Made by a program: the position numbers and the translations under genes. From the NCBI RefSeq assembly GCF_002926065.1, contig NZ_PREZ01000002.1, forward strand, positions 372,001 through 436,000: DNA of 64,000 nt, read 5' to 3'. Positions within the stretch are counted from its first letter, which is position 1. The number at the start of each line of letters is the position of its first letter. This stretch comes from Jeotgalibacillus proteolyticus. GTDB taxonomy: Bacteria > Bacillota > Bacilli > Bacillales > Jeotgalibacillaceae. Below the pieces are notes generated by a model, which saw only the letters and a list, made by a program, of their open reading frames with translations, ran no database searches and was not told the DNA's origin. Of this stretch, positions 18,483 to 29,549 are shown piece by piece.

Positions 18483-19814
18483 TTACCAAATGGATCCCCT
18501 AAAGTCACTTCTTTTTTCATATTTTAAAATTTTCTTTATTTTTTCATGAACCGACGACAAATAATAGAGCGACCCTGTAACTACGTAAAGATCGTCATCT
18601 GAGTTCTCAATCGCCTTCCGGATCCAGCTTCCTGCATCAATTTCATATTTATTCGGATGACTGCTTAACTCCGCTAACTTTTGAGCTGCTGCTGCCCGCG
18701 GCATATCAAATGTATCAAATGCCATTGAATCAGCTCTATTATCCAGCATACCTATCATTTTAGAAAGATCCTTATCTCCGACTGCTGCAAACAAAAAATG
18801 CACACTTTTTTTCTGATACTTTTGATCAATGGTTTTTATCAGCGCTTCAATTCCTTCTTTATTATGCGCTCCGTCCATCATCACCAATGGGAGGTCTGAT
18901 AAAATTTCCGTTCTGCCCGGCCAATACGTTTTCTTTATTCCATTTAGCATCTCTTCCTGCGAAACCGCTATTATTAATTGCCGGGAAAGGAACCTGGTAA
19001 CAAAAAGAGCCAGAGAAGCATTTTCAATTTGATGCTCGCCGGTCATCCCCATTGATATCTTCAGCATTCCCTCCTGATCACTGTAGTTAAAACGTTCCCC
19101 TGATGATCCGGATTCCTCTGCTTTTGACCAAAAATCTTTGCCGTAACTATATAAAGGTGCATTTTTTTGGGCTGCCGTCTCTTCGATCACCGTCCTTGCC
19201 TCATCATTTTTAATATTTATCACGACAGGAACTCCCGGTTTAATAATCCCCGCTTTTTCTGCAGCAATCTCACGATAAGTCTCTCCAAGTATGGCCATAT
19301 GGTCAAGGCCGATTGATGTAATAATGGAGCAGACAGGCGTAATAACGTTGGTCGAGTCAAAGCGTCCTCCTAAACCTACTTCCACAAGGACCACATCAAC
19401 GGGGCGGACGGATCCAAAATACAAAAACATCATGGCTGTAATGACTTCGAATTCTGTTGGTCCGCCAAGGCTGCTACTTTCCAATTCATCAGCTAGAGGC
19501 TCAATCTGTTGTGTTAAATGAAGCCAGTCTTCATTAGAAACCGGTTTTCCATTAACAGCTATCCGTTCATTAAAGGTTTCAAAATAGGGCGATGTAAAGG
19601 TTCCTACTACGGCTCCCGAACTTTGAAGGATTGAACGTAAATACGCCACAGTCGATCCTTTTCCATTTGTTCCGCCAATATGAATGGCATTTATTTTGTT
19701 CTGAGGATTCTCAAGCTTATCAAGCATCCATTCCATCCTTGTAAGACCAGGCTTAATTCCAAGCCGCAGTCGGCTGTGGATCCAATCAATGGCTTCATTG
19801 TATGTGTCGATCAA
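18483..19814 (-). CDS. folC: folylpolyglutamate synthase / dihydrofolate synthase
   Basis: Adds glutamate to folates (and to dihydropteroate). P-loop HIGGTNGKGSTVAYLRS, mobile motif TSPYFETFNERI, GLGGRFDSTNV, DHMAILG and MDGAHNKEG are all present. The open frame reaches TTG 19856 without an SD. The TTG at 19814 has AAAGGA about 9 nt upstream and gives about 443 residues, so I prefer it; no ATG fits. It follows valS after a terminator. Confidence 0.94.
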   Translation of the reverse strand: MIDTYNEAIDWIHSRLRLGIKPGLTRMEWMLDKLENPQNKINAIHIGGTNGKGSTVAYLRSILQSSGAVVGTFTSPYFETFNERIAVNGKPVSNEDWLHLTQQIEPLADELESSSLGGPTEFEVITAMMFLYFGSVRPVDVVLVEVGLGGRFDSTNVITPVCSIITSIGLDHMAILGETYREIAAEKAGIIKPGVPVVINIKNDEARTVIEETAAQKNAPLYSYGKDFWSKAEESGSSGERFNYSDQEGMLKISMGMTGEHQIENASLALFVTRFLSRQLIIAVSQEEMLNGIKKTYWPGRTEILSDLPLVMMDGAHNKEGIEALIKTIDQKYQKKSVHFLFAAVGDKDLSKMIGMLDNRADSMAFDTFDMPRAAAAQKLAELSSHPNKYEIDAGSWIRKAIENSDDDLYVVTGSLYYLSSVHEKIKKILKYEKRSDFRGSIW

Positions 19815-19892
19815 ATTGAAAACGTCCTTTCTTTTAATTATAGATGCAGAAAACAAGTGAATAAGGAAGCTGCAGTCAAATTCACCTGTTTA

Positions 19893-19930
19893 ATAGAAAG
19901 AAGCGAGCGGATAGTTGTCCGCCCGCTTAC
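19893..19930 (-). terminator. valS terminator
   Basis: Minus-strand stem AAGCGGGCGGA/TCCGCTCGCTT (19918-19928 and 19901-19911) followed by CTTTCTATT; 18 nt after the valS stop. Confidence 0.75.
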
Positions 19931-19945
19931 CTGCAAATGAAAAGT

Positions 19946-22591
19946 TTAAATATTTTTCAGTTCTTCTATTCGGGATAGTACAGCGCCATGTTTTGCTTCA
20001 TAATCCTGTTTTTTTGTTTTTTCTTCATCAACGACTGATTGAGGCGCTTTGCTGACAAAGCGTTCATTACCCAATTTATTATTTACTCGCTCCACTTCCT
20101 TTGTCCATTTTGCGAGTTCTTTTTCTAAACGGGCAATTTCTTCTTTGAGATTAATTAACCCTTCAAGTGGCAGATAAAGCTCAGCCCCGGTTACAACCGC
20201 GGACATGGCTTTTTCAGGGGCCTGAACTGCTGTGCCGATCTCCAGTGTTTCAGGGTGACAGAAGCGATCCAGATAAGCTTCATTTTTTTGCAGCTGGTTC
20301 AGAACCTTTTCGTTGCCTGCTTTAATGATCAGTTTAACCGGTTTGCTCATTGGAGTATTAACCTCAGCACGGATAATTCGAACTGAACGAATTATTTCAA
20401 TCAAACGCTTCATCTCTTCTTCTGCATCACGGTCTGTCAGCTCGTGCTTGACCTTAGGCCATGCTGCTGTTGTAATAGACTGCCCCTGATGAGGGAGGTT
20501 CTGCCAAATTTCTTCTGTAATAAATGGCATAAAAGGATGCAGCAAACGCATTGTCTGATCAAGTACATATGCAAGAATGGAACGGGTTGTTTTTTTCGCG
20601 TCATCGTTGTCCCCGTTCAATGGAAGCTTCGCCATCTCAATATACCAGTTACAGAAATCATCCCAGATAAAGTTATAAAGGGTTCTTCCTACTTCCCCGA
20701 ATTCATACCGATCAGCCAGGCTAGTTACATTTTCGATCGTATCGTTTAATCTTGTTAAAATCCATTTATCAGCAGTAGATTTTTCTCCGGATAAATCTAT
20801 TTCATCATACGTAAGTCCATCCATGTTCATTAGGGCAAAACGGGAGGCATTCCATATTTTATTGGCGAAATTCCACACAGACTCAACCTTTTCCATCGAG
20901 AATCGAAGATCCTGGCCAGGCGAAGAGCCGGTGGATAGGAAATAACGCAGGGAGTCTGCTCCATATTGTTCAATAACATCCATTGGATCTACACCATTGC
21001 CTAAAGACTTGGACATTTTCCTGCCTTCTGCATCCCTAACAAGTCCATGAATTAGAACATCTTTAAACGGGCGGCTGCCAGTGAATTCGATTCCCTGAAA
21101 AATCATTCGTGATACCCAGAAAAAGATAATATCATATCCTGTTACAAGTGCAGCAGTAGGATAATAACGCTTAAAATCTTCAGCTTCCGTATCCGGCCAG
21201 CCCATGGTTGAAAACGGCCATAAAGCAGATGAAAACCAGGTATCCAGCACGTCATTATCCTGCGTCCAGTTTTCCCTGTCTTCCGGTGCTTCCAAACCTA
21301 CATAGATTTCTCCTGTGTCCTTATGGTACCAGGCTGGAATGCGGTGTCCCCACCAAAGCTGACGCGAGATGCACCAGTCCCGGATGTTTTCCATCCAGCG
21401 CATATAGGTTTGTTCAAAACGGCCAGGAACGAATGAAACCTTGTCGTCACCCTTTTGCAGGTTTACTGCCTGCTCTGCTAACGGCTGCATATTTACGAAC
21501 CATTGCGTGGAGAGGTAAGGTTCTACTACTGCACCGCTGCGCTCAGAATGTCCCACTGAGTGAGAATGCTCTTCAATATTAAAAAGGACTTCCTGTTCCT
21601 GAAGGTCTTTAACAATTTGTTTCCGGCAGTCAAAACGGTCCATCCCTGCATACTTGCCTGCATTTTTGTTCATCGTGCCGTCTTCATTCATGACAAGAAC
21701 CCGCTCAAGGTTGTGACGGTTGCCGATTTCAAAATCATTTGGATCGTGGGCAGGCGTAATTTTGACTGCACCCGATCCAAATTCCATATCCACATAATCA
21801 TCTGCTACAATTGTAATTTCACGGCCGATAATCGGCAATGTAACCTTTTTCCCGATTAAATGCTTATATCGCTCATCCTCCGGGTGAACCGCCACAGCTG
21901 TATCTCCAAGCATCGTTTCAGGACGGGTCGTAGCAATTTCAATATGCCCGCTGCCATCCGTTAATGGATAGCGCAAATGATAAAAAGCACCCTGAACATC
22001 CTTGTGGATTACCTCAATATCAGATAATGCCGTTTTTGTAGCCGGGTCCCAGTTGATAATATACTCACCGCGATAAATTAACCCTTTTTCATATAGGGTG
22101 ACAAAAACTTTTTGTACCGCTTCTGAAAGTCCTTCATCAAGGGTGAAGCGTTCTCGTGAGTAATCAAGTCCAAGACCGAGCTTCGACCATTGTTCGCGAA
22201 TATGTGAAGCATACTCTTCTTTCCAATTCCATGTTTCTTCTACAAAAGCCTCGCGTCCAAGGTCATAGCGTGACTTGCCCTGCTCCTTAAGCTTCTGCTC
22301 AACCTTAGCCTGTGTAGCAATACCTGCATGATCCATTCCAGGCAGCCAAAGAACATCATATCCCTGCATACGCTTCATACGGGTTAAAATATCCTGAAGA
22401 GTCGTATCCCAGGCATGGCCGAGGTGAAGCCTCCCAGTTACGTTTGGCGGCGGGATAACAATTGTATACGGCTCTTTTTCCTTCTCACTTTTTGCTTCAA
22501 ATACCTTCTCCGCAAGCCACCAGTCATATCTTCCCTTTTCAATGGATTTCGGATCGTATTTTGTTGACATAGAAAGTTCGTTTGTATCCAT
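19946..22591 (-). CDS. valS: valyl-tRNA synthetase
   Basis: Charges tRNA-Val. 881 residues, full length class Ia enzyme. HIGH-type motif [13 protein letters not shown], editing domain region ([18 protein letters not shown]), KMSKS motif [17 protein letters not shown], anticodon-binding domain and the C-terminal coiled coil ([21 protein letters not shown]). SD AAGGAGG precedes the ATG. Controlled by an upstream T-box leader, with its own sigma-A-like promoter. Confidence 0.98.
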   Translation of the reverse strand: MDTNELSMSTKYDPKSIEKGRYDWWLAEKVFEAKSEKEKEPYTIVIPPPNVTGRLHLGHAWDTTLQDILTRMKRMQGYDVLWLPGMDHAGIATQAKVEQKLKEQGKSRYDLGREAFVEETWNWKEEYASHIREQWSKLGLGLDYSRERFTLDEGLSEAVQKVFVTLYEKGLIYRGEYIINWDPATKTALSDIEVIHKDVQGAFYHLRYPLTDGSGHIEIATTRPETMLGDTAVAVHPEDERYKHLIGKKVTLPIIGREITIVADDYVDMEFGSGAVKITPAHDPNDFEIGNRHNLERVLVMNEDGTMNKNAGKYAGMDRFDCRKQIVKDLQEQEVLFNIEEHSHSVGHSERSGAVVEPYLSTQWFVNMQPLAEQAVNLQKGDDKVSFVPGRFEQTYMRWMENIRDWCISRQLWWGHRIPAWYHKDTGEIYVGLEAPEDRENWTQDNDVLDTWFSSALWPFSTMGWPDTEAEDFKRYYPTAALVTGYDIIFFWVSRMIFQGIEFTGSRPFKDVLIHGLVRDAEGRKMSKSLGNGVDPMDVIEQYGADSLRYFLSTGSSPGQDLRFSMEKVESVWNFANKIWNASRFALMNMDGLTYDEIDLSGEKSTADKWILTRLNDTIENVTSLADRYEFGEVGRTLYNFIWDDFCNWYIEMAKLPLNGDNDDAKKTTRSILAYVLDQTMRLLHPFMPFITEEIWQNLPHQGQSITTAAWPKVKHELTDRDAEEEMKRLIEIIRSVRIIRAEVNTPMSKPVKLIIKAGNEKVLNQLQKNEAYLDRFCHPETLEIGTAVQAPEKAMSAVVTGAELYLPLEGLINLKEEIARLEKELAKWTKEVERVNNKLGNERFVSKAPQSVVDEEKTKKQDYEAKHGAVLSRIEELKNI

Positions 22592-22639
22592 GTTTTTTTC
22601 CTCCTTAAAAGGCTTAAAAATTTCAGTATTGCTTTTATT

Positions 22640-22912
22640 AAATGAAAATAAAAAAACTCCTCTCGCCTATAAAAGGACGAAAGGAGCGAATTCGCGGTAC
22701 CACCTTTTTACACAGCTGCGTATAGGCAGTTGTGCTCTCAATTCCACTAACGGTGTTTAGCCGGCTTATAACTACTGAGGAGGGTTCCCGTTCATCAAAG
22801 CTGCTCATGGGGGACTTCTGCGGATTCAATTCTGGAAGCTCTCTCAGCTAATAAGCTTCTTCTCTGAAGAACAAGTGACCGCGTACTCTTCCCAATCAAT
22901 GCATCATATATT
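22640..22912 (-). ncRNA. T-box riboswitch of valS
   Basis: Leader of about 270 nt that senses uncharged tRNA-Val. The T-box core AAGGTGGTACCGCG lies at 22693-22706 (minus strand), directly before a terminator hairpin (22657-22667 with 22675-22686) and a T run at 22651-22656. Stem I sequence with AGAGAGCTTCC and a possible GTC specifier (in CAGAAGTCC) lies further upstream; I did not fold it, so the specifier is tentative. Confidence 0.93.
22651..22686 (-). terminator. regulated terminator of the valS T-box
   Basis: Minus strand CTCCTTTCGTCC pairs with GGCGAGAGGAG, followed by seven T; its left arm follows the T-box sequence, as required for the antiterminator switch. Confidence 0.9.
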
Positions 22913-22919
22913 TATTCCT

Positions 22920-22948
22920 ATAGTAGCGGATGAGTTGATGGTAGTCAA
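22920..22948 (-). promoter_or_regulatory. sigma-A promoter of the valS leader
   Basis: Minus strand TTGACT (22943-22948), 17-bp spacer, TACTAT (22920-22925); ideal position for the T-box transcript start. Confidence 0.82.
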
Positions 22949-23032
22949 TATTTAATCTTATTTCGTGCTGACGTTTTTACCGTTCGGGCATATACTATAA
23001 AACGATTACGTCCTTGGAAGGAAGTGAAACGA

Positions 23033-23224
23033 ATGGCTAAACGAATGTTTCCTAAGCCCATGCCGCCCTGGTGGAAAAAGTGCAGGACTACATGTCAAAC
23101 ACTGATCATTCCTTTTTGCTGCTTTCAAACGGTAAGACTTATATTATTACCGACAACCTTTGATGTGCTTCTGCTTGGAATTCTGATCGGGATTGCTTGT
23201 ATCCTTTACTTTGAATGGATCTGA
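23033..23224 (+). CDS. hypothetical small membrane protein
   Basis: 63-residue plus-strand ORF in an otherwise minus-strand block. The N-terminus is basic with PMPPWWKKCR. Two hydrophobic segments follow (about 24-40 and VLLLGILIGIACILYF near the end). ATG 23033 lies about 10 nt after GGAAGGA; a GTG 9 nt upstream is too close to that SD. It is divergent from valS and converges on spoVID, whose stop is 6 nt beyond its own. I recognise no family name. The clean SD, Trp/Cys content and fit between neighbours argue for a real gene. Confidence 0.65.
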   Translation: MAKRMFPKPMPPWWKKCRTTCQTLIIPFCCFQTVRLILLPTTFDVLLLGILIGIACILYFEWI

Positions 23225-23229
23225 ATTGT

Positions 23230-24264
23230 TTATGGAATCCAGACAAGTGTTCCTTTTTCAAATGGGGCCCTGGATTCAAGCTGGTTCGCTTTCATTAACG
23301 AAACCATTGAAACGCCATAGCGCTCAGCAACCATTTCAGGGGTTTCATCCTGCTGGGCAATATAAATTTTCAAAGTGGTCATTTCTTCTTCAAGAGACGA
23401 TACAAAGCTCATTAATGCCTGATCGTCATTTTGATATTCTTCTTCATGTCCTTTTGATTCATGCTCATCATAGCGGGCGGTTTCATTTTGCGGTTCCTCT
23501 TGTGGAGTCGCTCTTATCTCATTTTCAGGGACAAGCTCTGATTGTACAGCCGCGATGACCTCATGGGCCGTCTGCTTGAGATCAACATTCTCTTCCTTCA
23601 CGGCTTCAGCCTGATCACCATCACCATTATCCACTGTCTCCTGATTTGGAACGAACGAAACAAACTTTTCATCCAAGTCAAATTCCAGCGTATCTTCAGC
23701 AGGCATAGTTCCATTCCAGCCGTTAAAGGGATTTGGGAGAAGCCGAATTGGAAGCTCATGAATCTCTTCTCTTTCTTCCTCTGCTGACTTGTCCTCTACA
23801 GGCTCCGTTTTTTCTTCGACGAACTCAGCAGCAGGAGGCCTTGGCTCTGCTTTTGCTACACCATCCACAACAATATCTGCCTGAATGCTTAATAAACGTT
23901 CATCTTTTAATTCGTAATCAATATGTTCAATATAAACATCAAGCTGATGAACATTGGCTACTCTTGAGGAAGAAACATTGACCGTAATAGGAAAATAATG
24001 CTCAAATTCCAGCTGCTCGTCCTGCATCTGATTAATAACCTGAATACGGTCATAGCCTGCATACGCATTTTCATCAAATCTTGAGTCACTTGTTGCCGTA
24101 CCTTCTCCAGCTAAATATAGTGATCCTTCGATTAACACATGATCGGCATGCTCAGTAATGGATACACTAGGTTCAAATGAAAGTGATCTGATTTCCTTTA
24201 ACCCGATGTTTCCATCCAGTACAATTGATTCGCTTAACGTAAGAGGCATTTGGTTATTTTTCAT
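23230..24264 (-). CDS. spoVID: stage VI sporulation protein D, short form
   Basis: Coat morphogenesis protein that recruits SafA and drives coat encasement. About 344 residues: a conserved N-terminal region (MPLTLSESIVLDGNIGLKEIRSLSFEPSVSI...), a long acidic middle, and a C-terminal LysM (LKIYIAQQDETPEMVAERYGVSMVSLMKANQL). The B. subtilis protein is about 575 residues, so the acidic middle is much shorter here. The frame opens at 24279, but GGGAGG precedes ATG 24264. The usual downstream ysxE is missing. Confidence 0.9.
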   Translation of the reverse strand: MKNNQMPLTLSESIVLDGNIGLKEIRSLSFEPSVSITEHADHVLIEGSLYLAGEGTATSDSRFDENAYAGYDRIQVINQMQDEQLEFEHYFPITVNVSSSRVANVHQLDVYIEHIDYELKDERLLSIQADIVVDGVAKAEPRPPAAEFVEEKTEPVEDKSAEEEREEIHELPIRLLPNPFNGWNGTMPAEDTLEFDLDEKFVSFVPNQETVDNGDGDQAEAVKEENVDLKQTAHEVIAAVQSELVPENEIRATPQEEPQNETARYDEHESKGHEEEYQNDDQALMSFVSSLEEEMTTLKIYIAQQDETPEMVAERYGVSMVSLMKANQLESRAPFEKGTLVWIP

Positions 24265-24339
24265 CGTTTCCTCCCTCATTTCTCCTTTTACAAAACTCCT
24301 ACTCTTGCTATATATGCAAAACTAAGCAGGAATAGTACA

Positions 24340-25401
24340 TCAGGAAGAGGGAGCAAGCTTCTTTTTAAGAAGATATACGGTAAGGGGGGCTGCTGCAAAC
24401 AAAATAAAAAAGATACGGAATAGATGAAAGCTGGTCACTGTCGAGACATCTGCTCCAACTGTGTATGCAGTGATGGCCATTTCTGCCACGCCGCCCGGTG
24501 CAGCACTTAAAAACATATCGAGTAAGGGAAACGAGAAAAGGGCATTAAGACCAAACGAAATCCCTATGCAAAAAGCGATGAGCGCAAGATTAATACCAAT
24601 GACGATCAGCAAAGGTTTTGCAGCAAGCAGCGTCTTCAGTCCTTTCATTTGCAATCCCAAATGTGCTCCAAGCATTACCTGAGCTGCAGCCACCGGAATA
24701 TCAGGCAGTAAAAACGGCTCCGCCGTTATCACGTTAAAGCCTGCTACACATAAAAGGGGCGAGAGCATAAAGGGTATGGGGAACTTAAATTGTCTCATGA
24801 TCAGTAAAATAAATAGTATGGCAAAAGCGAGTAATAAATAAGATACCGGGTCGTGCATCAGACCGGCACTACGCTGACCAATTCCCTCACCTGTGCCTGC
24901 AGAAGGAATAAAATGCGTGACGAGAAAAGGAACTACCGTAATAACCAGTAAGATGCGAATTGTCTGCATCAGAGCTACTGCTGACGGCTCGGCTCCTTTG
25001 ACCTCTTCACTAAGAAGAACCATCTGGGAAAGTCCTCCCGGAAAGCAGCCAAGCAGGGCGGTTTCATAATGATAATCGGTTAATTTCGAAAGAGCCAACG
25101 CTGAGAAACACGTAAATCCCACTACCGCTAAGGTTATCACCAGCATAAGGGGGAGATTAAGAACCATTAACCCTATGGCTTCAGAGGTAAAAGAGGTTCC
25201 CATTTGAATACCGATGACCAAAAGCCCTATATTCCGAAGCCACGAAGGCCAGTAAAAGGGTAAAGCTGTAGTATTTTTCAGGACCATCATAATAAACAAG
25301 GGTCCTAAAAGCCATGGTAAAAAAATTCCAGCTAAATAAAAAAGCCATCCCGCTGCTCCAGAGACGAAGGCGGTGATGGCAATCCACTTCCATTCATTCA
25401 T
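24340..25401 (-). CDS. AbrB family membrane transporter-like protein
   Basis: 353-residue integral membrane protein of the AbrB/'ammonia monooxygenase' family (PF05145 type), not related to the AbrB transcription factor. Ten or so hydrophobic segments in two similar halves. Each half ends in the family signature: CFPGGLSQMVLLSEEV and AAPGGVAEMAITAYTVGADV. Substrate unknown. AAGGTGG precedes the ATG. It lies between spoVID and hemL, in the same direction but separated from hemL by a terminator. Confidence 0.88.
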   Translation of the reverse strand: MNEWKWIAITAFVSGAAGWLFYLAGIFLPWLLGPLFIMMVLKNTTALPFYWPSWLRNIGLLVIGIQMGTSFTSEAIGLMVLNLPLMLVITLAVVGFTCFSALALSKLTDYHYETALLGCFPGGLSQMVLLSEEVKGAEPSAVALMQTIRILLVITVVPFLVTHFIPSAGTGEGIGQRSAGLMHDPVSYLLLAFAILFILLIMRQFKFPIPFMLSPLLCVAGFNVITAEPFLLPDIPVAAAQVMLGAHLGLQMKGLKTLLAAKPLLIVIGINLALIAFCIGISFGLNALFSFPLLDMFLSAAPGGVAEMAITAYTVGADVSTVTSFHLFRIFFILFAAAPLTVYLLKKKLAPSS

Positions 25402-25436
25402 TGACGTCCACCTTCTTCTGTTAAATAGTATAGCAA

Positions 25437-25470
25437 AAAAATAGCCTCCAGCTTTTAGGAGACTATTTTT
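25437..25470 (-). terminator. terminator of the heme operon
   Basis: Minus-strand hairpin AAATAGTCTCC/GGAGGCTATTT followed by T run, immediately after the hemL stop. Confidence 0.85.
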
Positions 25471-25473
25471 ATC

Positions 25474-26766
25474 TTATTTAGATTTAATTGCTTTAAAGGA
25501 AGCTTCAACAGCGGTGAGGGTTTTTTCCACATCTTCCTCTGTATGTGCAGAAGATAGGAACCAGCCCTCAAATTGAGACGGCGGTAAAAACACACCATTA
25601 TCCGCCATGTGAGCATAAAATTCAGCAAACAGCTTTAAATCAGAGGATTTTGCCTGATCAAAATTTGTTACTTTTTCATTAGTGAAGAAAAAGCCAAGCA
25701 TTGACCCCGCGCGATTAACACTGTGAGGAATGTCATATTGCTTTGCAAGATCCGTAAAGCCCTCTTCTAATCTGTTGCCCAGTTTAACAAAATACTCATA
25801 GGATTCAGGTGTCAGCCGGGAAAGAGTCTCATACCCTGCTGTCATAGCCAGAGGATTACCGGATAATGTACCTGCCTGATAGATCGGTCCTGTCGGCGCA
25901 ATTTGATCCATAATTTCCTTGCGGCCGCCAAAAGCTCCCACCGGCAAACCACCTCCGATTACTTTCCCAAGGCAGGTCAAATCAGGCGTTACGCCAAGAT
26001 GACCTTGGGCGCAGTTATATCCTACGCGAAACCCTGTCATAACTTCATCAAAAATCAGCAATGAATCATGATCAGCTGTAAGGCTGCGCAGCTTTTCTAA
26101 AAATCCTTCCACAGGGGGCACTACACCCATATTCCCAGCAACCGGCTCAACAATAACTGCCGCTATATCACTACCAAATTCATCAAATACATATTGAATG
26201 GACTCAAAGTCATTATAAGGAACAGTTATCGTGTTTTTTGCTACACTTTCCGGTACACCAGGGCTGTCCGGAAGCCCAAGTGTTGCTACACCGGAACCTG
26301 CTTTGATCAGGAGACTGTCCCCATGACCATGGTAACATCCCTCAAATTTCACGATCTTATCTCTGCCGGTAAAACCTCGAGCCAGACGCAGTGCACTCAT
26401 CGTCGCTTCTGTACCGGAAGAGACCATTCTGACTTTCTCGATAGATGGCACGCGGTCAATAACGAGATTGGCAAGTTTGTTTTCAAGAGTCGTCGGCGCT
26501 CCAAAGCTTGTTCCACCAGCTGCAGCTTCTTGAATAGCTTTTACAACCTCTTCTTGTGCATGACCTAGAATTAATGGCCCCCAGGAAAGAACGTAGTCAA
26601 TATACTCATTGCCATCAATATCATAAATTTTGGATCCTTTTCCTTTTTCCATAAAAATAGGATCCATATTGACTGATTTAAAGGCGCGAACCGGACTATT
26701 TACGCCACCTGGCATCAATTTCTCAGCTTCTGCAAATGCTTCCTTGGATTGTTGATAAGATCGCAT
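25474..26766 (-). CDS. hemL: glutamate-1-semialdehyde 2,1-aminomutase
   Basis: PLP enzyme that converts glutamate-1-semialdehyde to 5-aminolevulinate. 430 residues. N-terminal [30 protein letters not shown], the [11 protein letters not shown] cofactor motif and the catalytic Lys in [19 protein letters not shown] (about 267) are intact. Last gene of hemAXCDBL, ended by a strong terminator. Confidence 0.97.
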   Translation of the reverse strand: MRSYQQSKEAFAEAEKLMPGGVNSPVRAFKSVNMDPIFMEKGKGSKIYDIDGNEYIDYVLSWGPLILGHAQEEVVKAIQEAAAGGTSFGAPTTLENKLANLVIDRVPSIEKVRMVSSGTEATMSALRLARGFTGRDKIVKFEGCYHGHGDSLLIKAGSGVATLGLPDSPGVPESVAKNTITVPYNDFESIQYVFDEFGSDIAAVIVEPVAGNMGVVPPVEGFLEKLRSLTADHDSLLIFDEVMTGFRVGYNCAQGHLGVTPDLTCLGKVIGGGLPVGAFGGRKEIMDQIAPTGPIYQAGTLSGNPLAMTAGYETLSRLTPESYEYFVKLGNRLEEGFTDLAKQYDIPHSVNRAGSMLGFFFTNEKVTNFDQAKSSDLKLFAEFYAHMADNGVFLPPSQFEGWFLSSAHTEEDVEKTLTAVEASFKAIKSK

Positions 26767-26787
26767 AAAATTACCTCCTGAAATCGT

Positions 26788-27765
26788 TTAGTTTGTCAGC
26801 CACTTCGCTGCGTCTTTGGCATGATAAGTGATGATAAGATCTGCTCCGGCACGCTTCATGCTTACCAGCTTTTCCATCACAATTTCCTTTTCATTAACCC
26901 AGCCGTTTTGAGCAGCAGCTTTAATCATTGAATATTCACCGCTGACATTATAAGCAACTAACGGAAGAGGAAAACGATCTTTTACATCTCTCATAATATC
27001 GAGATAGGAAAGGGCGGGCTTGACGATTAAAAAGTCTGCACCTTCATTCACATCACTTTCAGCTTCTCGAAGAGCCTCCATTCGATTAGCAGGGTCCATC
27101 TGATAAGTCTTCCTGTCTCCAAACTGCGGAGAACTGTGAGCTGCATCACGGAATGGGCCGTAAAAGCTTGAAGAATATTTAACGGCATAGCTCATGATGG
27201 GAATATCATGATATCCTGCTTCATCAAGACCATAACGGATGGCTGCTACAAATCCATCCATCATATTTGAAGGAGCAATGATATCCGCTCCCGCTTTTGC
27301 CTGACTTACTGCTGTTCGTGCTAATAAATCAAGTGTAGGGTCATTTAGCACTTTGCCGTCTTCAATCACTCCGCAATGGCCATGATCCGTATACTGACAA
27401 AGACAGGTGTCTGCGATAATGACAAGCTCCGGAACTTCCGCTTTAATCAGTCTTGTAGCTTCCTGCACAATACCATGATCATGGTAGGCCTGTTTGCCGA
27501 GAGGATCTTTTTCTTTTGGAACACCAAATAAGATAATCGATTTTATTCCAAGACTTACGATTTCCTTGATTTCTTCAAGTACGCCATCAAGCGAGACGTG
27601 AAATACACCCGGCATGGAAGAAACCTCGCTGCGGATATTTTCCCCCTCTACTACAAATAGCGGATAGATTAAATCTTCTTTATGAAGCCGGGTTTCACGT
27701 ACCAATGCACGCATCGAGTCAGACGAGCGCAGGCGGCGGTGCCGGTCAAACTGTAAATCTTTCAT
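26788..27765 (-). CDS. hemB: delta-aminolevulinic acid dehydratase (porphobilinogen synthase)
   Basis: Condenses two 5-aminolevulinates to porphobilinogen. 325 residues. Zinc cysteines in [15 protein letters not shown] and both substrate Schiff-base lysines in [17 protein letters not shown] and [12 protein letters not shown] are present, so this is a Zn-type enzyme. The start overlaps the hemD stop by 4 nt. Confidence 0.97.
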   Translation of the reverse strand: MKDLQFDRHRRLRSSDSMRALVRETRLHKEDLIYPLFVVEGENIRSEVSSMPGVFHVSLDGVLEEIKEIVSLGIKSIILFGVPKEKDPLGKQAYHDHGIVQEATRLIKAEVPELVIIADTCLCQYTDHGHCGVIEDGKVLNDPTLDLLARTAVSQAKAGADIIAPSNMMDGFVAAIRYGLDEAGYHDIPIMSYAVKYSSSFYGPFRDAAHSSPQFGDRKTYQMDPANRMEALREAESDVNEGADFLIVKPALSYLDIMRDVKDRFPLPLVAYNVSGEYSMIKAAAQNGWVNEKEIVMEKLVSMKRAGADLIITYHAKDAAKWLTN

Positions 27766-28562
27766 TTAAAGCCCCTCCCGGTATGTTTAATATAGCTTAT
27801 TATTTCCTTTAGCATCTCTTCCATTGTATAGGTTTGCGGTTCGATATCAACACGAAGACCCACTCGTTTCAGCTCCTCTGTTGTGGTTGGACCTATGCTT
27901 GCAAGCGGCCATTTGCCATCAAGCAGATGCTGATAGACTTCAGGGTTTCCCCGTGCGATTTCATTAAAATTCCTTACAGCAGAGGGGCTTGCAAAAACAG
28001 CGATGTCAAATTCGTTTCTTTCAAACGCCTGCAGAAGCCTTTCTTTGCTTTGGTCAGGATTAAAGGTCTTATAAATCACCCATTTGTCACACTCTGCACC
28101 ATGTGCACTAAACGCTTTTACAAGTAAATCCCTTGCTAAATTACCTTGAGGAAAAAGGATACGTTCTCCTCTTATTTTTTTAAAGGGGAACTCCTTTATA
28201 AAATCAGCCGCCCTGAAGCTTTCAGGACAAAAGGAAACAGTAAACCCTTCCTCTTCAATCAGGTTGGCTGTTTTCTTTCCAATTACAGCAATTTTCATTT
28301 TATGCAGATTCCATAGCAGACCTTTATCTTTTAGAAGCTTAAGTGTGTAGCTGACGCCTCTTCTGCTTGTAAATACGATCCAGTTATACATGGATAAAGA
28401 GCTTAGAATGTCTACTTCATTATAGCTTTTGATCGGATGCGTCTCAATCATAGGGATTAACAATGCTTTTCCCTTATAGCTTTCAATCAATTCTTTATCC
28501 TTACATGCTGCTTCATAAGGTCTTGTAATTAAAATGCTATGATTGTTCAGGGAATAAGACAT
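27762..28562 (-). CDS. hemD: uroporphyrinogen-III synthase
   Basis: Cyclises hydroxymethylbilane to uroporphyrinogen III with D-ring inversion. 266 residues, two alternating alpha/beta domains. Recognisable family segments are [10 protein letters not shown] at the start, [12 protein letters not shown], and [13 protein letters not shown] with [16 protein letters not shown] near the end. Sequence is divergent, as usual for HemD; operon position between hemC and hemB settles it. Confidence 0.94.
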   Translation of the reverse strand: MSYSLNNHSILITRPYEAACKDKELIESYKGKALLIPMIETHPIKSYNEVDILSSLSMYNWIVFTSRRGVSYTLKLLKDKGLLWNLHKMKIAVIGKKTANLIEEEGFTVSFCPESFRAADFIKEFPFKKIRGERILFPQGNLARDLLVKAFSAHGAECDKWVIYKTFNPDQSKERLLQAFERNEFDIAVFASPSAVRNFNEIARGNPEVYQHLLDGKWPLASIGPTTTEELKRVGLRVDIEPQTYTMEEMLKEIISYIKHTGRGFK

Positions 28563-28564
28563 TT

Positions 28565-29497
28565 TTACTGACCTTCTTGTTCAGCTTTAACCTGGTCAAT
28601 CAGCGCTTTTGCCCCTTGTTCAGTTAATATCGCAGCAGCCTCAACTCCCACTTTAACAGGGTCTTTTCCTGTAACAACTTCTTTGTAAACTGTTTGACCG
28701 TCAGGGGAAGCGACAAGTGCAGTTAACGAAACATTCTCTCCGTCAAGCTTAGCAAAGCCGGCAATCGGAATCTGGCAGCCTCCTTCCATTTTATGAAGGA
28801 AAGCACGCTCAGCTAATACAGTAACCTCTGTTTCCGGGTCAGTAAATTGATCCAGCAGCAAGCGCAGCTCCGCATCGTTTTCTCGGCATTCAATCGATAG
28901 TGCTCCCTGCCCGATTGCTGGAAGACACACGGACGGCTCTAAAAATTCAGAAACAATATCCTCAGACCATCCCATTCTGGATAATCCGGCTGCTGCGAGA
29001 ATAATGGCATCAAAGTTTTCAGTTTTCAGCTTATTTAAACGTGTATCAATATTGCCTCTAATCCACTGGATTTTAAGGTCTGGCCGGTTCATTAATATCT
29101 GGGCGCTTCTTCTGAGGCTGCTCGTGCCAATAATCGCGCCTGCCGGAAGCTCATCAAGTTTTTTTCCGCCTTCAGAAATTAGGGCGTCCCGGGCATCTTC
29201 CCTTACAGGGATACTTCCTATTGTTAAGCCCGAAGGAAGTTCAGCCGGCATATCCTTCATGCTGTGAACTGCCATATCAATTTCTCCGTCAAGCATTGCC
29301 TGCTCAATTTCTTTTACAAAAAGACCTTTTCCGCCAACCTTTGAAAGCATGACGTTTTGAATTTGATCTCCTTTTGTAACAATCTCTTTTATTTTAAATT
29401 CTGTGGAAGGATCAATTGATTTTAGCTGCTCAATTACCCATCTCGTTTGTGTCATTGCTAATTTACTTCTGCGTGAACCCACGATTATTTTTCTCAT
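28565..29497 (-). CDS. hemC: porphobilinogen deaminase (hydroxymethylbilane synthase)
   Basis: Polymerises four porphobilinogens to hydroxymethylbilane. 310 residues. N-terminal [14 protein letters not shown], cofactor-site [25 protein letters not shown] and the dipyrromethane-attachment Cys in [13 protein letters not shown] near residue 241 are intact. AGGAGG stands before the ATG. Separated from hemX by the tandem palindromic repeats. Confidence 0.97.
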   Translation of the reverse strand: MRKIIVGSRRSKLAMTQTRWVIEQLKSIDPSTEFKIKEIVTKGDQIQNVMLSKVGGKGLFVKEIEQAMLDGEIDMAVHSMKDMPAELPSGLTIGSIPVREDARDALISEGGKKLDELPAGAIIGTSSLRRSAQILMNRPDLKIQWIRGNIDTRLNKLKTENFDAIILAAAGLSRMGWSEDIVSEFLEPSVCLPAIGQGALSIECRENDAELRLLLDQFTDPETEVTVLAERAFLHKMEGGCQIPIAGFAKLDGENVSLTALVASPDGQTVYKEVVTGKDPVKVGVEAAAILTEQGAKALIDQVKAEQEGQ

Positions 29498-29549
29498 CGG
29501 TTTTCCTCCTATGTATATCGCTTTGATCTTTGTTATTTATGAGCTTTAA

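Noticed and set aside
22638-22829. 63-codon minus-strand ORF in the valS leader
   Set aside because: It runs through the T-box core and terminator, which explain the sequence better.
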